Source of the DNA: Deltaproteobacteria bacterium
GTDB lineage: Bacteria; Desulfobacterota; Syntrophia; Syntrophales; Smithellaceae
Direction of reading: 5' to 3'
Length of the DNA: 50,569 nucleotides
Assembly: GCA_019136325.1 (NCBI GenBank)
Contig: JAGVUJ010000279.1
Span: 1 to 50,569, forward strand
Shown here: piece after piece, positions 34,412 to 42,748 of the stretch
Numbering within the stretch: position 1 is the stretch's first letter
Layout: each line of letters opens with the position of its first letter
Made by a program: the position numbers and the translations under genes
The notes under the pieces: model-generated
Database searches by the model: none
What the model was told of the DNA's origin: nothing
What the model saw: the letters and a program-made list of their open reading frames with translations, nothing else

Positions 34412-36109
34412 ATGTTAAGCATCAAGAAAATAGGTGTGCTGGGCCGGACGTATCGGAATTTCAGCCGCTACCGACAGATCCTCTCCATTCTTTTTCGTTA
34501 CGGGTTTGATGATTTGGTGGAAAGGCTGAAGATCGATCAGTACATAGAAATCGGTCTTCAAATGATCTCCCGTCATAAGCGTGAGAATGTCGAAAAGTTA
34601 AGCCGCGCGGAACGCATGCGACTGCTTTTTGAAGAACTCGGTCCGACCTTTATTAAATTCGCGCAGATTCTTTCCACGCGTCCCGACCTGATTCCCGCGG
34701 ACGTTATCCAGGAATTCGAAAAGCTTCAGGATGATGTTCCGCCTTTTTCATTTTCCGAAGCGAAAGAAATTATCGAATCCGAACTTGGCGGTGATCTGGA
34801 CAACTTTTTTTCTTCGTTTGAAGAAACCCCACTGGCGTCCGCCTCCATCGCTCAGGTTCACAAAGCCGTGCTTGCCGACGGCGAAATTGTCGCCGTCAAG
34901 ATCCAGCGACCGGGACTTAAAAAGATCATTGAAGTCGATCTGGAGATCATGCTCCATCTGGCGTTGCTGATGGAGAAAAATATCGAAGAGATATCTTTTC
35001 AGAAGCCCACCCGCGTCGTCGAGGAATTTGCGAGAACCCTGGAAAGGGAACTCGATTTTGGCACGGAAGCCGCCAGCATGGAGCGAGTCGCCGGCCAGTT
35101 TCTCAACGACAGAACCATTTACATTCCCAAAGTCTATTCGGACGTATCGGGTACGCGGGTGCTCACCATGGAATATGTGGACGGCATCAAGGTGTCGGAC
35201 ATAGACAGCCTTGAAAAGGCCGGTCTGGATCTTAAAAAAATCACCGCCCGCGGCGCCGATTTCGTTATGAAACAGGTTTTTGAATTCGGATTTTTCCACG
35301 CCGATCCCCATCCGGGCAATGTCTTTGTCCTGCCGAACAACGTCGTTTGCGTTCTCGATTTCGGCATGACCGGTTCCGTGGATAAACGACAACGCGCACT
35401 CTTTGTGGATATTATGGAAACGCTGGCCAGAAAGGATGCGGAAAAATGCGCGCGCCTGATGCTGGAACTTGGCGAATACGATGAAGAACCGGATGTCCAC
35501 GCTTTGGAAAAAGAAATTGATGATTTTATGGGCAGGCATCTTTTCAAATCCCTGAAAGACATTGATCTGGCCCGTCTGATTCAGGATTTGCTCGACATTG
35601 CCACGAACAATAAAATAAGAATTCCGCCGGTCATTTTTTTAATGATGAAAGCCTTTGCGGCGATGGAGGGAATCGCCCGCCTTCTCGATCCGGAATTTGA
35701 TATGATTGCCTACGCCGAACCGTTTATTAAACGGGCAAAACTGGCCCGGTATGCGCCGGAAAACATTGCTTCGGATTTATTGACGGTTGTTTCCGATTCC
35801 GTTCATGTATTTCAGGCGCTGCCCCGGGAGGTGCTGCAGGTGACCAGACTGATTCGTCAGAACAAAATGACCATCAATATGGAAATGCGATGGATCGACA
35901 CCTTTTTACGCGATCTTGATCAGGCCAGCAACCGTCTGTCCTTTTCCATTATTATTGCCGCCCTGATCATCGGTTCCGCGTATCTTCTGGCTTACAGCAC
36001 ACCGCCGCTCGTCTATGAAATATCCCTCATCGGGCTGATCGGGTTTTCCGCGGCCGCGGTTCTGGGTATTTGGCTCCTGATCGCCATCCTGAAAAAGGGG
36101 ATGCTCTGA
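34412..36109 (+). CDS. AarF/ABC1/UbiB family kinase-like protein
   Basis: The 565-residue UbiB-type atypical kinase is associated with quinone synthesis or lipid homeostasis. Seen: LGPTFIKFAQILSTRPDLIP, where the family KxGQ motif reads K82-F-A-Q85 (Gly replaced by Ala), SASIAQVHKAVL (Ala-rich nucleotide loop), VAVKIQRPGL (Lys), FFHADPHPGNVF (catalytic loop) and VLDFGMTG (metal-binding DFG). Two C-terminal membrane helices (IIIAALIIGSAYLLAY and LIGFSAAAVLGIWLLIAIL). A terminator-like hairpin follows at 36116-36146. Confidence 0.92.
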   Translation: MLSIKKIGVLGRTYRNFSRYRQILSILFRYGFDDLVERLKIDQYIEIGLQMISRHKRENVEKLSRAERMRLLFEELGPTFIKFAQILSTRPDLIPADVIQEFEKLQDDVPPFSFSEAKEIIESELGGDLDNFFSSFEETPLASASIAQVHKAVLADGEIVAVKIQRPGLKKIIEVDLEIMLHLALLMEKNIEEISFQKPTRVVEEFARTLERELDFGTEAASMERVAGQFLNDRTIYIPKVYSDVSGTRVLTMEYVDGIKVSDIDSLEKAGLDLKKITARGADFVMKQVFEFGFFHADPHPGNVFVLPNNVVCVLDFGMTGSVDKRQRALFVDIMETLARKDAEKCARLMLELGEYDEEPDVHALEKEIDDFMGRHLFKSLKDIDLARLIQDLLDIATNNKIRIPPVIFLMMKAFAAMEGIARLLDPEFDMIAYAEPFIKRAKLARYAPENIASDLLTVVSDSVHVFQALPREVLQVTRLIRQNKMTINMEMRWIDTFLRDLDQASNRLSFSIIIAALIIGSAYLLAYSTPPLVYEISLIGLIGFSAAAVLGIWLLIAILKKGML

Positions 36110-36110
36110 A

Positions 36111-36146
36111 CAAAAGCAAGGCGGCGTCAACTCAACGCCGCCTTGC
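36111..36146 (-). terminator. Terminator between aarF and the usp gene
   Basis: A perfect 12-bp stem (36116-36127 with 36135-36146) with a 7-nt loop. On the minus strand it is followed by TTTTGTT, so it terminates the usp transcript. On the plus strand there is no T-run, but the stem may also slow transcription leaving aarF. Confidence 0.7.
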
Positions 36147-36175
36147 CGACCTTGCCTGTTTATCTCCTGTCTCAA

Positions 36176-36622
36176 TCAATGCTGCACAAGGAGAACGGGA
36201 CTCTTGGTTTCCTCCATCACTTTCTCGGCAATCTGTCCCATGAGTCTCTTCAAAATTCCTGATTTGCCGTGCGAAGGCATCACGATTAAATCGACGCCTT
36301 TTTCTTCCTGTTCTTTCAGGATTTCTTTAACAGGTTCTCCCTCTCTGATATCACTGATAATTTCAATTTCCTGGAATTCGGGAAATTTTTGCAGCTCTTT
36401 TTGCATCATTTCCCTTGCCTGGATCATTGCGTTTTCTTCGGCTTTTTTAAATGTTTCCACGTCCAGACAATAATCGGCTGTGCATTGCGTTACCGGATTT
36501 GCGACGTGCAGCAGATAGACTTTCGAGTTGTATTGCTTCGCGAGCTCCAATGCCTGTTTCAACGCTTCATCGGAATAATCGGAGAAATCTGTCGGTACGA
36601 GAATTCTTTTTGGTGCAAACAT
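36176..36622 (-). CDS. Universal stress protein, UspA family
   Basis: From ATG 36622 (AGGAGGG 6 nt upstream) the product has 148 residues: FAPKRILVPTDFSDYSDEALKQALELAK, YLLHVANP, then the family end VDLIVMPSHGKSGILKRLMGQIAEKVMEETKSPVLLV. The ATP-binding pattern G-x2-G-x9-G-S/T is altered: the final Ser/Thr is Gln (M-G-Q), so nucleotide binding is uncertain. Its precise stress role is unknown. Confidence 0.88.
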   Translation of the reverse strand: MFAPKRILVPTDFSDYSDEALKQALELAKQYNSKVYLLHVANPVTQCTADYCLDVETFKKAEENAMIQAREMMQKELQKFPEFQEIEIISDIREGEPVKEILKEQEEKGVDLIVMPSHGKSGILKRLMGQIAEKVMEETKSPVLLVQH

Positions 36623-36640
36623 GACCATCCCTCCTTTCAT

Positions 36641-36994
36641 GCATGATCACCAAAATGGACAAGTTTACTCACACCAACCATCATCTTTTTTTGTTGCTTT
36701 TATCACCTCCTTTGGTTGAATATCATATTACTATTATAGACATCCGGAATGAAGAAAACAATAGACCTTGCTTTTTGTGTTCCATGATCCATCGTGCCTG
36801 TGCCGGTTCTCGTATGGAGAAAAAAGCTGATATCATTGATAAAAATAACATGACTTGATAACCGTCGCCAATTATGTAAAATAATAAAAAAGGATCGTGA
36901 AGATTGTCAGTATCTCCGTCCGGATGGACTATGGATATCAGAAAGAAAAGGGCGTTATTTTTACAACAGGCGTAAATGCTTCCGTCTTTAACGT
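36641..36994. other. Divergent intergenic region (354 bp)
   Basis: This region lies between usp (minus) and the FAD dehydrogenase (plus). On the minus strand, about 80-90 nt upstream of the usp start, is AAGGAGGTGAT (36712-36702), a perfect complement of a typical 16S rRNA 3' end, with only a 15-codon frame after it. On the plus strand a promoter-like pair lies at 36855-36882. A plus-strand frame at 36643-36858 (71 codons) lacks any domain and is not called. Confidence 0.45.
36855..36882 (+). promoter_or_regulatory. Putative promoter of the FAD dehydrogenase operon
   Basis: TTGATA at 36855-36860, a 16-bp spacer, TAAAAT at 36877-36882. It would start transcripts near 36889, leaving a leader of about 105 nt. 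Confidence 0.5.
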
Positions 36995-38323
36995 ATGCAA
37001 ACAAAAAACTATAAAATTTTAATTATCGGTTCCGGTCCGGCCGGGCTGTTCGCTGCGCTTCGGCTGGAAAAGATGGGAATGGATGCTATTGCCATCCTTG
37101 ATCGGAACCCGTATCCCGCCGGAGGGCTTCTTAACGATGGCAAACTGAACTTCGATTATCGCGTCGGCCTGGATATCGATGAGCTGCAAATCGATCGCCC
37201 GACGGCGGAAAACATGATGCTGGAGATCAAACGGATATTTACGGGATTTCCGCGCTGTCGTCAGGTTACGTTTATCGATAATAAAAAAAATCTTCAGGTA
37301 CTGGCGGATATGGCCGCCGAACACGACGCACAGTTTATTGCACCTGAACAGTGGCACTGGGGAACGGATAACGGCAGGGCGCTGGTGGATTATCTGCGGG
37401 GACATTTGAAAAACACCGATTTTCTGCTGAGTACAGAAGTCGAGTCTATTGAAAAAAAACGGGAGGGCTTCTTCCGACTGCTCTGCCGCATCAACAAAAA
37501 AAGAATGAGCTGCCGCGCGCCGGTTGTTCTGGCCGCTCCGGGACGCAGCGGCGCATACTGGTTCCGCGACATCGCCAGAGCGCTGGGCATCCGGAATAAT
37601 TTCGGTCCGATCGATGTGGGGATCCGTCTGGAACTCAACAGAAGATTCTACGACGTTGTGACCGATATCGTTTACGATCCCAAATTTATTTTCACCACGG
37701 GACGTCACGGCGATACGGTCAGGACGTTTTGCACCAATCCCGGCGGGCGGGTCCGGGTGGAACATCACGGTGATTTTAAATTGGTCAACGGTGACGCCCT
37801 TTCCGGCAAGAAAACAAAAAACACCAATTTCGCCCTGATCAACACCGTCGCCCTGACCAAACCTTATTCGGATACCACGGAATTCGGGCTGAGCATCGCT
37901 AAACAATTTTTCCTGCTGGGCGGCGGCAAGCCGATCGTCCAGCGCATCGGCGATTTCCGCGAAGGCAGGAGAAGTTCGCTGTCCACGTTCAACAGCACGG
38001 CACGGCATTTTGAAGTCTGCCGGGGGACCTGCAGCGCAACGCCCGGCGACATCACCCTGGCCATGCCCGCACGCATCATGGACAATCTGTGGGAATCGCT
38101 TAAATCACTGGATAAAATCATTCCGGGCATTCTGCATCCGTCAACGCTGATGTACGCGCCGGAAATAAAATTTTTCGATACCCATTTCCCGACCGACCGT
38201 TATCTGGAAACAAACGTCGAAGGCGTCTTTGTCGCAGGGGACGGCACCGGCAAAAGCCGCGGCATCGTGGGAGCGGCGATTTCCGGCATGATCGCCGCCG
38301 ACGGCCTGATGCGTAAACGATAA
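36995..38323 (+). CDS. FAD-dependent dehydrogenase, COG2509-like
   Basis: The 442-residue flavoprotein has an N-terminal FAD Rossmann motif ILIIGSGPAGLFAALRLEKMG (G-x-G-x-x-G, then the acidic residue in AILDRNP), a central substrate domain (VDVGIRLEL-type IDVGIRLELNRRF, FCTNPGGRV), and a C-terminal second FAD contact VEGVFVAGDGTGKSRGIVGAAISG. It resembles the uncharacterised FAD-dependent dehydrogenases of COG2509. The substrate is unknown. Signal peptidase I follows about 30 nt later and may be co-transcribed. Confidence 0.85.
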   Translation: MQTKNYKILIIGSGPAGLFAALRLEKMGMDAIAILDRNPYPAGGLLNDGKLNFDYRVGLDIDELQIDRPTAENMMLEIKRIFTGFPRCRQVTFIDNKKNLQVLADMAAEHDAQFIAPEQWHWGTDNGRALVDYLRGHLKNTDFLLSTEVESIEKKREGFFRLLCRINKKRMSCRAPVVLAAPGRSGAYWFRDIARALGIRNNFGPIDVGIRLELNRRFYDVVTDIVYDPKFIFTTGRHGDTVRTFCTNPGGRVRVEHHGDFKLVNGDALSGKKTKNTNFALINTVALTKPYSDTTEFGLSIAKQFFLLGGGKPIVQRIGDFREGRRSSLSTFNSTARHFEVCRGTCSATPGDITLAMPARIMDNLWESLKSLDKIIPGILHPSTLMYAPEIKFFDTHFPTDRYLETNVEGVFVAGDGTGKSRGIVGAAISGMIAADGLMRKR

Positions 38324-38353
38324 AAAACCGGTTTTCCCCGATGAGGAATGGCA

Positions 38354-38851
38354 ATGGACGATCGCGCTGTAAAGAAATTCTTTTTTCCGAAAATAACCGT
38401 CCGTTATCTGCTGCGCGTCGCTGTCGTTGCCGTTTCCGCTTTTATAATTTTCAAATATGTGCTCATACCGTTTCGCGTTCAGGGCGAAAGCATGTCGCCC
38501 ACCTATGTTACCGGTTCATTCAACTTCTGTTTCGCTCTGCGCTATGTTTTTTCTTTGCCCGTGCCGCCGGACGTTGTCACGATACGGATGACCGGCCGAC
38601 GATTGATGCTTTTAAAACGCGTTGTTGCCACGGCCGGTCAGAGCATTGAATTCAGAAAGGGCAGTCTTTTTGTTAACGGGACAAAAGTTGACGAGCCCTA
38701 CGTGGCGGGCAGATACGACTGGAATCTTGCCCCGGTCATCGTCAAACCGGGGCATGTGTATGTTGTGGGAGACAATCGAACAATGCCTGCCGAAGCGCAT
38801 ACCTTCGGGCAGACACCCGTCAACCGTATCGTGGGAGTTCCTTTATGGTAA
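38354..38851 (+). CDS. lepB: Signal peptidase I, short form
   Basis: The 165-residue type I signal peptidase (S26 family) removes signal peptides of exported proteins. One N-terminal membrane helix (residues 18-40), catalytic Ser46 in GESMSPT, catalytic Lys88 in LLKRVVAT, and a degenerate box E (VVGDNRTMPAEAHTFG...NRIVG). It is half the length of E. coli LepB and lacks the large periplasmic insert, as in many non-enteric enzymes. ATG 38354 has GAGG 7 nt upstream; ATG 38348 is also in frame. It overlaps the next gene by 7 nt. Confidence 0.88.
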   Translation: MDDRAVKKFFFPKITVRYLLRVAVVAVSAFIIFKYVLIPFRVQGESMSPTYVTGSFNFCFALRYVFSLPVPPDVVTIRMTGRRLMLLKRVVATAGQSIEFRKGSLFVNGTKVDEPYVAGRYDWNLAPVIVKPGHVYVVGDNRTMPAEAHTFGQTPVNRIVGVPLW

Positions 38852-39345
38852 ACAGAAAATATTTAACGGCGGGAGTAATCGTAATCGCGGCTGCTGCAAC
38901 GTTTTTGATTTTGTTTGTTGATTGGGAGGCCCGAGCGGTAAAAAAACATTTGCATTCGCTGGCAAAAGACCTGGAATGGTCAGCAGGAGAAAACGGACTG
39001 GCGGCGGCGCGTCGCATCAGACGCCTCCAGGAGGGACTGGCCGAAAACTGTCAGGTTGATATTCCGGGCTACGGAATTTCCCGATCCGTCGATAAAAAAG
39101 ATGTGCCAACGTATATGATGATGGCACGAAATTATTACAAAGACCTGTCTGTCGACCTTGAAGACATGGACGTTCAATCGATTGATCTTCCGCAGGCGCA
39201 AGCCGTTGCCACAGCCATTGTCAAGGCAACCGGCGCCGACGGTCGGAGGAACGATGCCGTCCTGGCGCTTCAGTTCAGACTGCAAAAAGTCGAAAAAAGA
39301 TGGCGGGTGACGGAGGCGACGGAAATAGAGATTCTGGAGCGATAG
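38845..39345 (+). CDS. Hypothetical membrane-anchored protein
   Basis: The 166-residue protein has one N-terminal membrane helix (YLTAGVIVIAAAATFLILFVDW, residues 6-27). The remainder is probably periplasmic: a helical part (VKKHLHSLAKDLEW), then an alpha/beta part ending VLALQFRLQKVEKRWRVTEATEIEIL, whose final curved-sheet-like strands recall NTF2-like folds. I do not recognise the family. It begins 7 nt before the lepB stop, so the two are translationally coupled and may share an envelope function. Confidence 0.75.
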   Translation: MVNRKYLTAGVIVIAAAATFLILFVDWEARAVKKHLHSLAKDLEWSAGENGLAAARRIRRLQEGLAENCQVDIPGYGISRSVDKKDVPTYMMMARNYYKDLSVDLEDMDVQSIDLPQAQAVATAIVKATGADGRRNDAVLALQFRLQKVEKRWRVTEATEIEILER

Positions 39346-39453
39346 AGGTTCTTTCCGGGAATCAGCGAAGTGAAATTCGAAGCATCAGGGGAACGATGCC
39401 GGGAACGGCAGGGTTCGGATAAAAACATGTTTGCGCTGTCAGAACGACCATGA

Positions 39454-41706
39454 TCAGTCGGCGTAAATTCTGTTCCGGCCGTGTTTCTTGGCCTGATACA
39501 TAAGCTGATCCACACGGTGAACAAAACTTTTCATGTCTTCTCTGGGGATGTACTGCGAAACACCGATGCTCATCGTCACAAGGATTTCCGTACCCGGCAG
39601 GGGAGTAAAGACTTCTTTCCCGAACTCATTCCGGATTCTTTGCGCTGTAATAATTCCTTCGTCTTTTGTCGTCATCGGCAGGATGACCGTAAATTCTTCG
39701 CCGCCGTAGCGATAAGCGGAGTCGGGATCGCGCAAACAGCGTTTAACCACCTGTCCAAGCCTGGACAGTACGTTATCGCCTTCTACATGGCCGTAAGTGT
39801 CGTTGAAGGTTTTGAATTTGTCGAGATCGAGAAGCAGCAGGGTCAACGGCTGTTCGTAGCGATTCGATCTTTCCATTTCTTTTTCAAGTTGCGCGTGAAA
39901 ATGCCTCGAGTTATAAACCTGCGTCAGGTCATCAAGGATGCTTAGCTCCAGATACCGTTGTTCGCTCTTCTGTAATGCTTCCTCGGCCAACTTGCGCTCG
40001 GTAATATCCCGGTAGTTAATAATGACGGCTTCCACCATATTATTTTTGACCAGACTGCTCCCGACGGCTTCCAGGGTGCGGTATGTTCCGTCCTTGTGGC
40101 GAAGGTGCATTTCACCATGGATGGCCGGAGCCTTGGGATCGGTGCTCAGCGCCGCAAATGAACGGATTAAAAAATCAATATCATCCGGGTGAATAAGCTC
40201 GAAGCCTCTGGCGCCGATTCTTTCCTCCGGTGTGTATCCCAGCACCAGCTCTATCGCCGGATTGATGTACGTAATGATTCCATCCAGATTAACGGAAACG
40301 ATAATGTCTGAAGAATGTTCCACAAAATTGCGGAATCTCTGTTCCTCGAATCTTAATTTTTCCTCCATTCTTTTACGTTCGGTAACGTCATGCGCGGTGC
40401 CGATGATTCCCACCACCGCATTATTTTCATCCCGGAGAAAATTGAGGGTAGTTTCCACCCACAATCGTGATCCGTCCCGGTGGATATGCTGATATTCCAG
40501 CGTTCGCGATCTTTTCAGATCCCGGCAGGGTTGTTTTTCGATTTCCAGCTCCTCCCTGAGGATGGCGATAAACCGGTTGAGCGTTTCCGGATCGACCATG
40601 GCATCAATTTTCATATTCGTGAGTTCCATGGCGTCGTATCCGGCGATGCGATAGGCGGATGGACTGACATAGGTGTAATGAAGGTTCATATCCATCGTGA
40701 AGATGATATCGGTCACGTTATCGGCGAGCAGACGGTATCTTTTTTCGCTGATGGCCAGTAACTCCTCCGATTTTTTGCGTTCGGTAATGTCGCGGATTAC
40801 GCCGACGGAATATTCTTTGCCGTCCATGGCGATCACTGATCCGCTGATATCGGCATACATTATCGATTTGTCTTTTTTGATTAAGGGAATATTCCTGGCG
40901 ATTGATAATTCGTTTTTGTTCACCTTTTCATATGTTTCGAATACGGATTGGAGTGATTCGCGGGGATGGAGGTCGGATACTCTCAGGTGCAGAAATTCCT
41001 CCTGAGTATATCCCAGCATTCGGCAGACAGATTCATTGGCGGCAACGAAATGTCCCGCGTTGACATCCAGCAGGGTAATGCCATCCGACGCGGAATCGAA
41101 TATCGTTCTGAATTTAAGCTCGGTTTCTTTCACGGTGGCAAGAGACCGGGCCACCTTGCTTTTGAGCCGGGTAATGTAGCCGCCGACAAATGAGAACCAC
41201 GGCAAAACAAGCGCCAGAATGACTAAACTCAATATGTCGATTTTATCGTCGAGGGTTCCCGGTTTGTTTTTATGGAGCATCAAGATAACAATTGCGTAAT
41301 TGACCACGGCAAATGCGGATAAAACAAGAAATTCCCGTAAATTCAGTTTAAAGAGTCCAAAAACGAAAACAACCAGATAAAGTATAAGCACAGCGCCTCT
41401 GGCCTCGTCGGCATAATACAAAATTACCATGGTCCAGACAGTGGCAATAACCATTTGGAAAAGGGTCAGGCTTGGATCCTGAAAACGCTTGCTGAATCCG
41501 GACCGCAGCATTACATAGATCAGAATATTGCTGGCAAGGATTCCTGAAAAACAACCGATCAGAACACGGATGGATATGGGGGTTATGTCTAAAATAAATG
41601 TGAAAAGCGCTATCAGGCACCATATGGAATAAGATGCGACAGCCATGAAAAATCTCTTGATTCTCAATGCCTGCGCGCGATCATCTCTGGGAAATACATC
41701 AAACAT
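39454..41706 (-). CDS. Membrane PAS-PAS-PAS-GGDEF diguanylate cyclase
   Basis: The 750-residue c-di-GMP-synthesising sensor has about six membrane helices in residues 20-185. Three PAS modules follow, at about 205-325, 330-460 and 460-590, each ending in a D-I/V-T-E-R-K PAC motif. The C-terminal GGDEF domain starts with LSILDDLTQVYNSRHF and has an active-site GGEEF (668-672). An inhibitory I-site R-x-x-D (RDPD, 659-662) lies exactly five residues upstream, so product feedback is likely. No EAL domain is present. It is a single gene on the minus strand. The sensed signal is unknown. Confidence 0.93.
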   Translation of the reverse strand: MFDVFPRDDRAQALRIKRFFMAVASYSIWCLIALFTFILDITPISIRVLIGCFSGILASNILIYVMLRSGFSKRFQDPSLTLFQMVIATVWTMVILYYADEARGAVLILYLVVFVFGLFKLNLREFLVLSAFAVVNYAIVILMLHKNKPGTLDDKIDILSLVILALVLPWFSFVGGYITRLKSKVARSLATVKETELKFRTIFDSASDGITLLDVNAGHFVAANESVCRMLGYTQEEFLHLRVSDLHPRESLQSVFETYEKVNKNELSIARNIPLIKKDKSIMYADISGSVIAMDGKEYSVGVIRDITERKKSEELLAISEKRYRLLADNVTDIIFTMDMNLHYTYVSPSAYRIAGYDAMELTNMKIDAMVDPETLNRFIAILREELEIEKQPCRDLKRSRTLEYQHIHRDGSRLWVETTLNFLRDENNAVVGIIGTAHDVTERKRMEEKLRFEEQRFRNFVEHSSDIIVSVNLDGIITYINPAIELVLGYTPEERIGARGFELIHPDDIDFLIRSFAALSTDPKAPAIHGEMHLRHKDGTYRTLEAVGSSLVKNNMVEAVIINYRDITERKLAEEALQKSEQRYLELSILDDLTQVYNSRHFHAQLEKEMERSNRYEQPLTLLLLDLDKFKTFNDTYGHVEGDNVLSRLGQVVKRCLRDPDSAYRYGGEEFTVILPMTTKDEGIITAQRIRNEFGKEVFTPLPGTEILVTMSIGVSQYIPREDMKSFVHRVDQLMYQAKKHGRNRIYAD

Positions 41707-42020
41707 GAATCATGCCTTTATAATCCTGAATTGACAGAGAATGCCTTTAATAATTTTTAACATAGATTCGCCCAGAGTTCAACAAGTCATGGAAAATGGG
41801 AAAGGGTGTCGTCGGGTGATGATGAAAATATCCGGTAAATCAGAATGAAATGGCCTTTTTATTTGGATTGGTGAGCCGGACACGCGCCTGAAAGCGACGG
41901 CTTTCCGATAGTGAACCCGCTGATTATTTTGATTGAATGATCTCCATCTGTGATAAAATGCCAACAGGTAAATAAAATACTTTATAATTGACAAATTATT
42001 AGATAATAACAGGAGGCGTA
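41707..42020. other. Divergent intergenic region (314 bp)
   Basis: This lies between the diguanylate cyclase (minus) and the DUF3795 operon (plus). A perfect TATAAT at 41983-41988 could be the -10 of the plus-strand operon (start near 41995), but its -35 is poor. An isolated TTGACA at 41988-41993 has no -10 at the right distance. No riboswitch or small gene was recognised. Confidence 0.4.
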
Positions 42021-42362
42021 ATGGAAACGATGATTGCTTATTGCGGTATTATTTGCACGAAGTGTCCGGTTTATCTGGCGACACAAGCCGACGATGACAA
42101 GGCCCGGGAGGATGTGGCCCAACGCTGGTCGACGCAATACGGTCTGCACATCAAACCTCAGGACGCAACCTGTGACGGTTGCCTGAAAATGAACGGACGG
42201 CTTTTCAGTCACTGTCGCGTCTGCGGCATCAGGACCTGCGGCATGGAGAAAAAGGTCAGCACATGCGCTGCCTGCGCCGATTATGCCTGTGCGCAGTTGA
42301 AAGCGTTTCATTCCGTCGCGCCGCACGCCGGCCGGATGCTGGAAAAGCTGCGCGAAGAATAA
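42021..42362 (+). CDS. DUF3795 zinc-ribbon-like protein
   Basis: The 113-residue Cys-rich protein matches the DUF3795 pattern: YCGIICTKCPVYLAT at the start (C-G-x-x-C-x-x-C), CDGCLKMNGRLFSHCRVCGIRTC in the middle and CAACADYACAQLK towards the end, 11-12 Cys in all. It probably binds zinc or an Fe-S cluster; function is unknown. AGGAGG precedes ATG 42021. The selenoprotein ArsC gene begins 17 nt after its stop, so it is the first gene of that operon. Confidence 0.85.
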   Translation: METMIAYCGIICTKCPVYLATQADDDKAREDVAQRWSTQYGLHIKPQDATCDGCLKMNGRLFSHCRVCGIRTCGMEKKVSTCAACADYACAQLKAFHSVAPHAGRMLEKLREE

Positions 42363-42379
42363 ATGAAAAAGGAACATGT

Positions 42380-42724
42380 ATGAAGGTTGACTTGTTCTGC
42401 TGGACGAAGTGAACGACGTGCCGGAAGGCGGGAGAGTTTCTCTCGCGGAAGAGGGTGGAAGTTAAAGCAAGAGACTTTTTCCAGGAGCCGTTCACGCGCT
42501 CGGAAATTGATGAACTTTTACAGGGTAAATCCGCATCGGAAATGTTCAGCTTCCGTTCGCCCCGTTTTAAAGCATTGGGGCTGAGTCAGGAAAAACTTGC
42601 GGATCAGGATCTGGTTGATCTTATGCTCCAAGAGCCTCGCCTGATTCGTCGTCCGGTGGTGAGAATAGGCAAAAAGGTTTATTTCGGCGCGGACAGCAAG
42701 ATGCTATCGCAGATATTGAAATAG
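42380..42724 (+). CDS. ArsC/Spx-family selenoprotein, in-frame TGA read as selenocysteine
   Basis: The frame from ATG 42380 to TAG 42724 encodes 114 residues of the ArsC/Spx/YffB family (PF03960) if the TGA at 42410-42412 (codon 11) is translated. The N-terminus then reads MKVDLFCWTK-U-TTCRKAGEFL, with Sec exactly at the catalytic Cys of the family's C-T-x-C-R-K-A motif and the partner Cys at 14. Downstream the family pattern continues without a break: EPRLIRRPVVRIGKKVYFG, with the Arg pair used for substrate binding. The length equals normal family members. The part after GTG 42455 alone (89 residues) would lack the active site. A hairpin 20-32 nt after the TGA is a candidate SECIS. GGAA lies before the start. 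The substrate (arsenate, glutaredoxin-like disulfide or other) is unknown. Confidence 0.85.
42410..42412 (+). other. UGA codon predicted to encode selenocysteine
   Basis: This is codon 11 of the ArsC-family frame; the flanking protein sequence on both sides matches the family with no frame change, and Sec would replace the nucleophilic Cys. Confidence 0.8.
42415..42448 (+). promoter_or_regulatory. Candidate bacterial SECIS element
   Basis: Immediately after the UGA, GAGAG (42432-42436) pairs with CTCTC (42440-42444) around TTT, with two further G-C/C-G pairs beyond a G-G mismatch. If the closing pair opens, the loop starts with G, as bacterial SECIS loops require. The loop lies about 24 nt from the UGA, inside the usual window. 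It is not verified by folding. Confidence 0.45.
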
Positions 42725-42748
42725 TGAACCCGAAAAGGCTGATGCCGC

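Noticed and set aside
34748..35539. Minus-strand frame (263 codons) inside the AarF gene
   Set aside because: Antisense shadow of a conserved kinase-like gene; no recognisable motif.
36643..36858. Plus-strand 71-codon frame upstream of the FAD dehydrogenase
   Set aside because: No ribosome binding site or recognisable family; it ends at the promoter-like pair of the next gene.
37019..38008. Long minus-strand frame (329 codons) antisense to the FAD dehydrogenase
   Set aside because: Shadow of a conserved flavoprotein; no domain, no ribosome binding site.
42455..42724. Independent 89-residue protein starting at GTG 42455
   Set aside because: The conserved family frame continues upstream through the TGA to ATG 42380; the short form would lack the active site.
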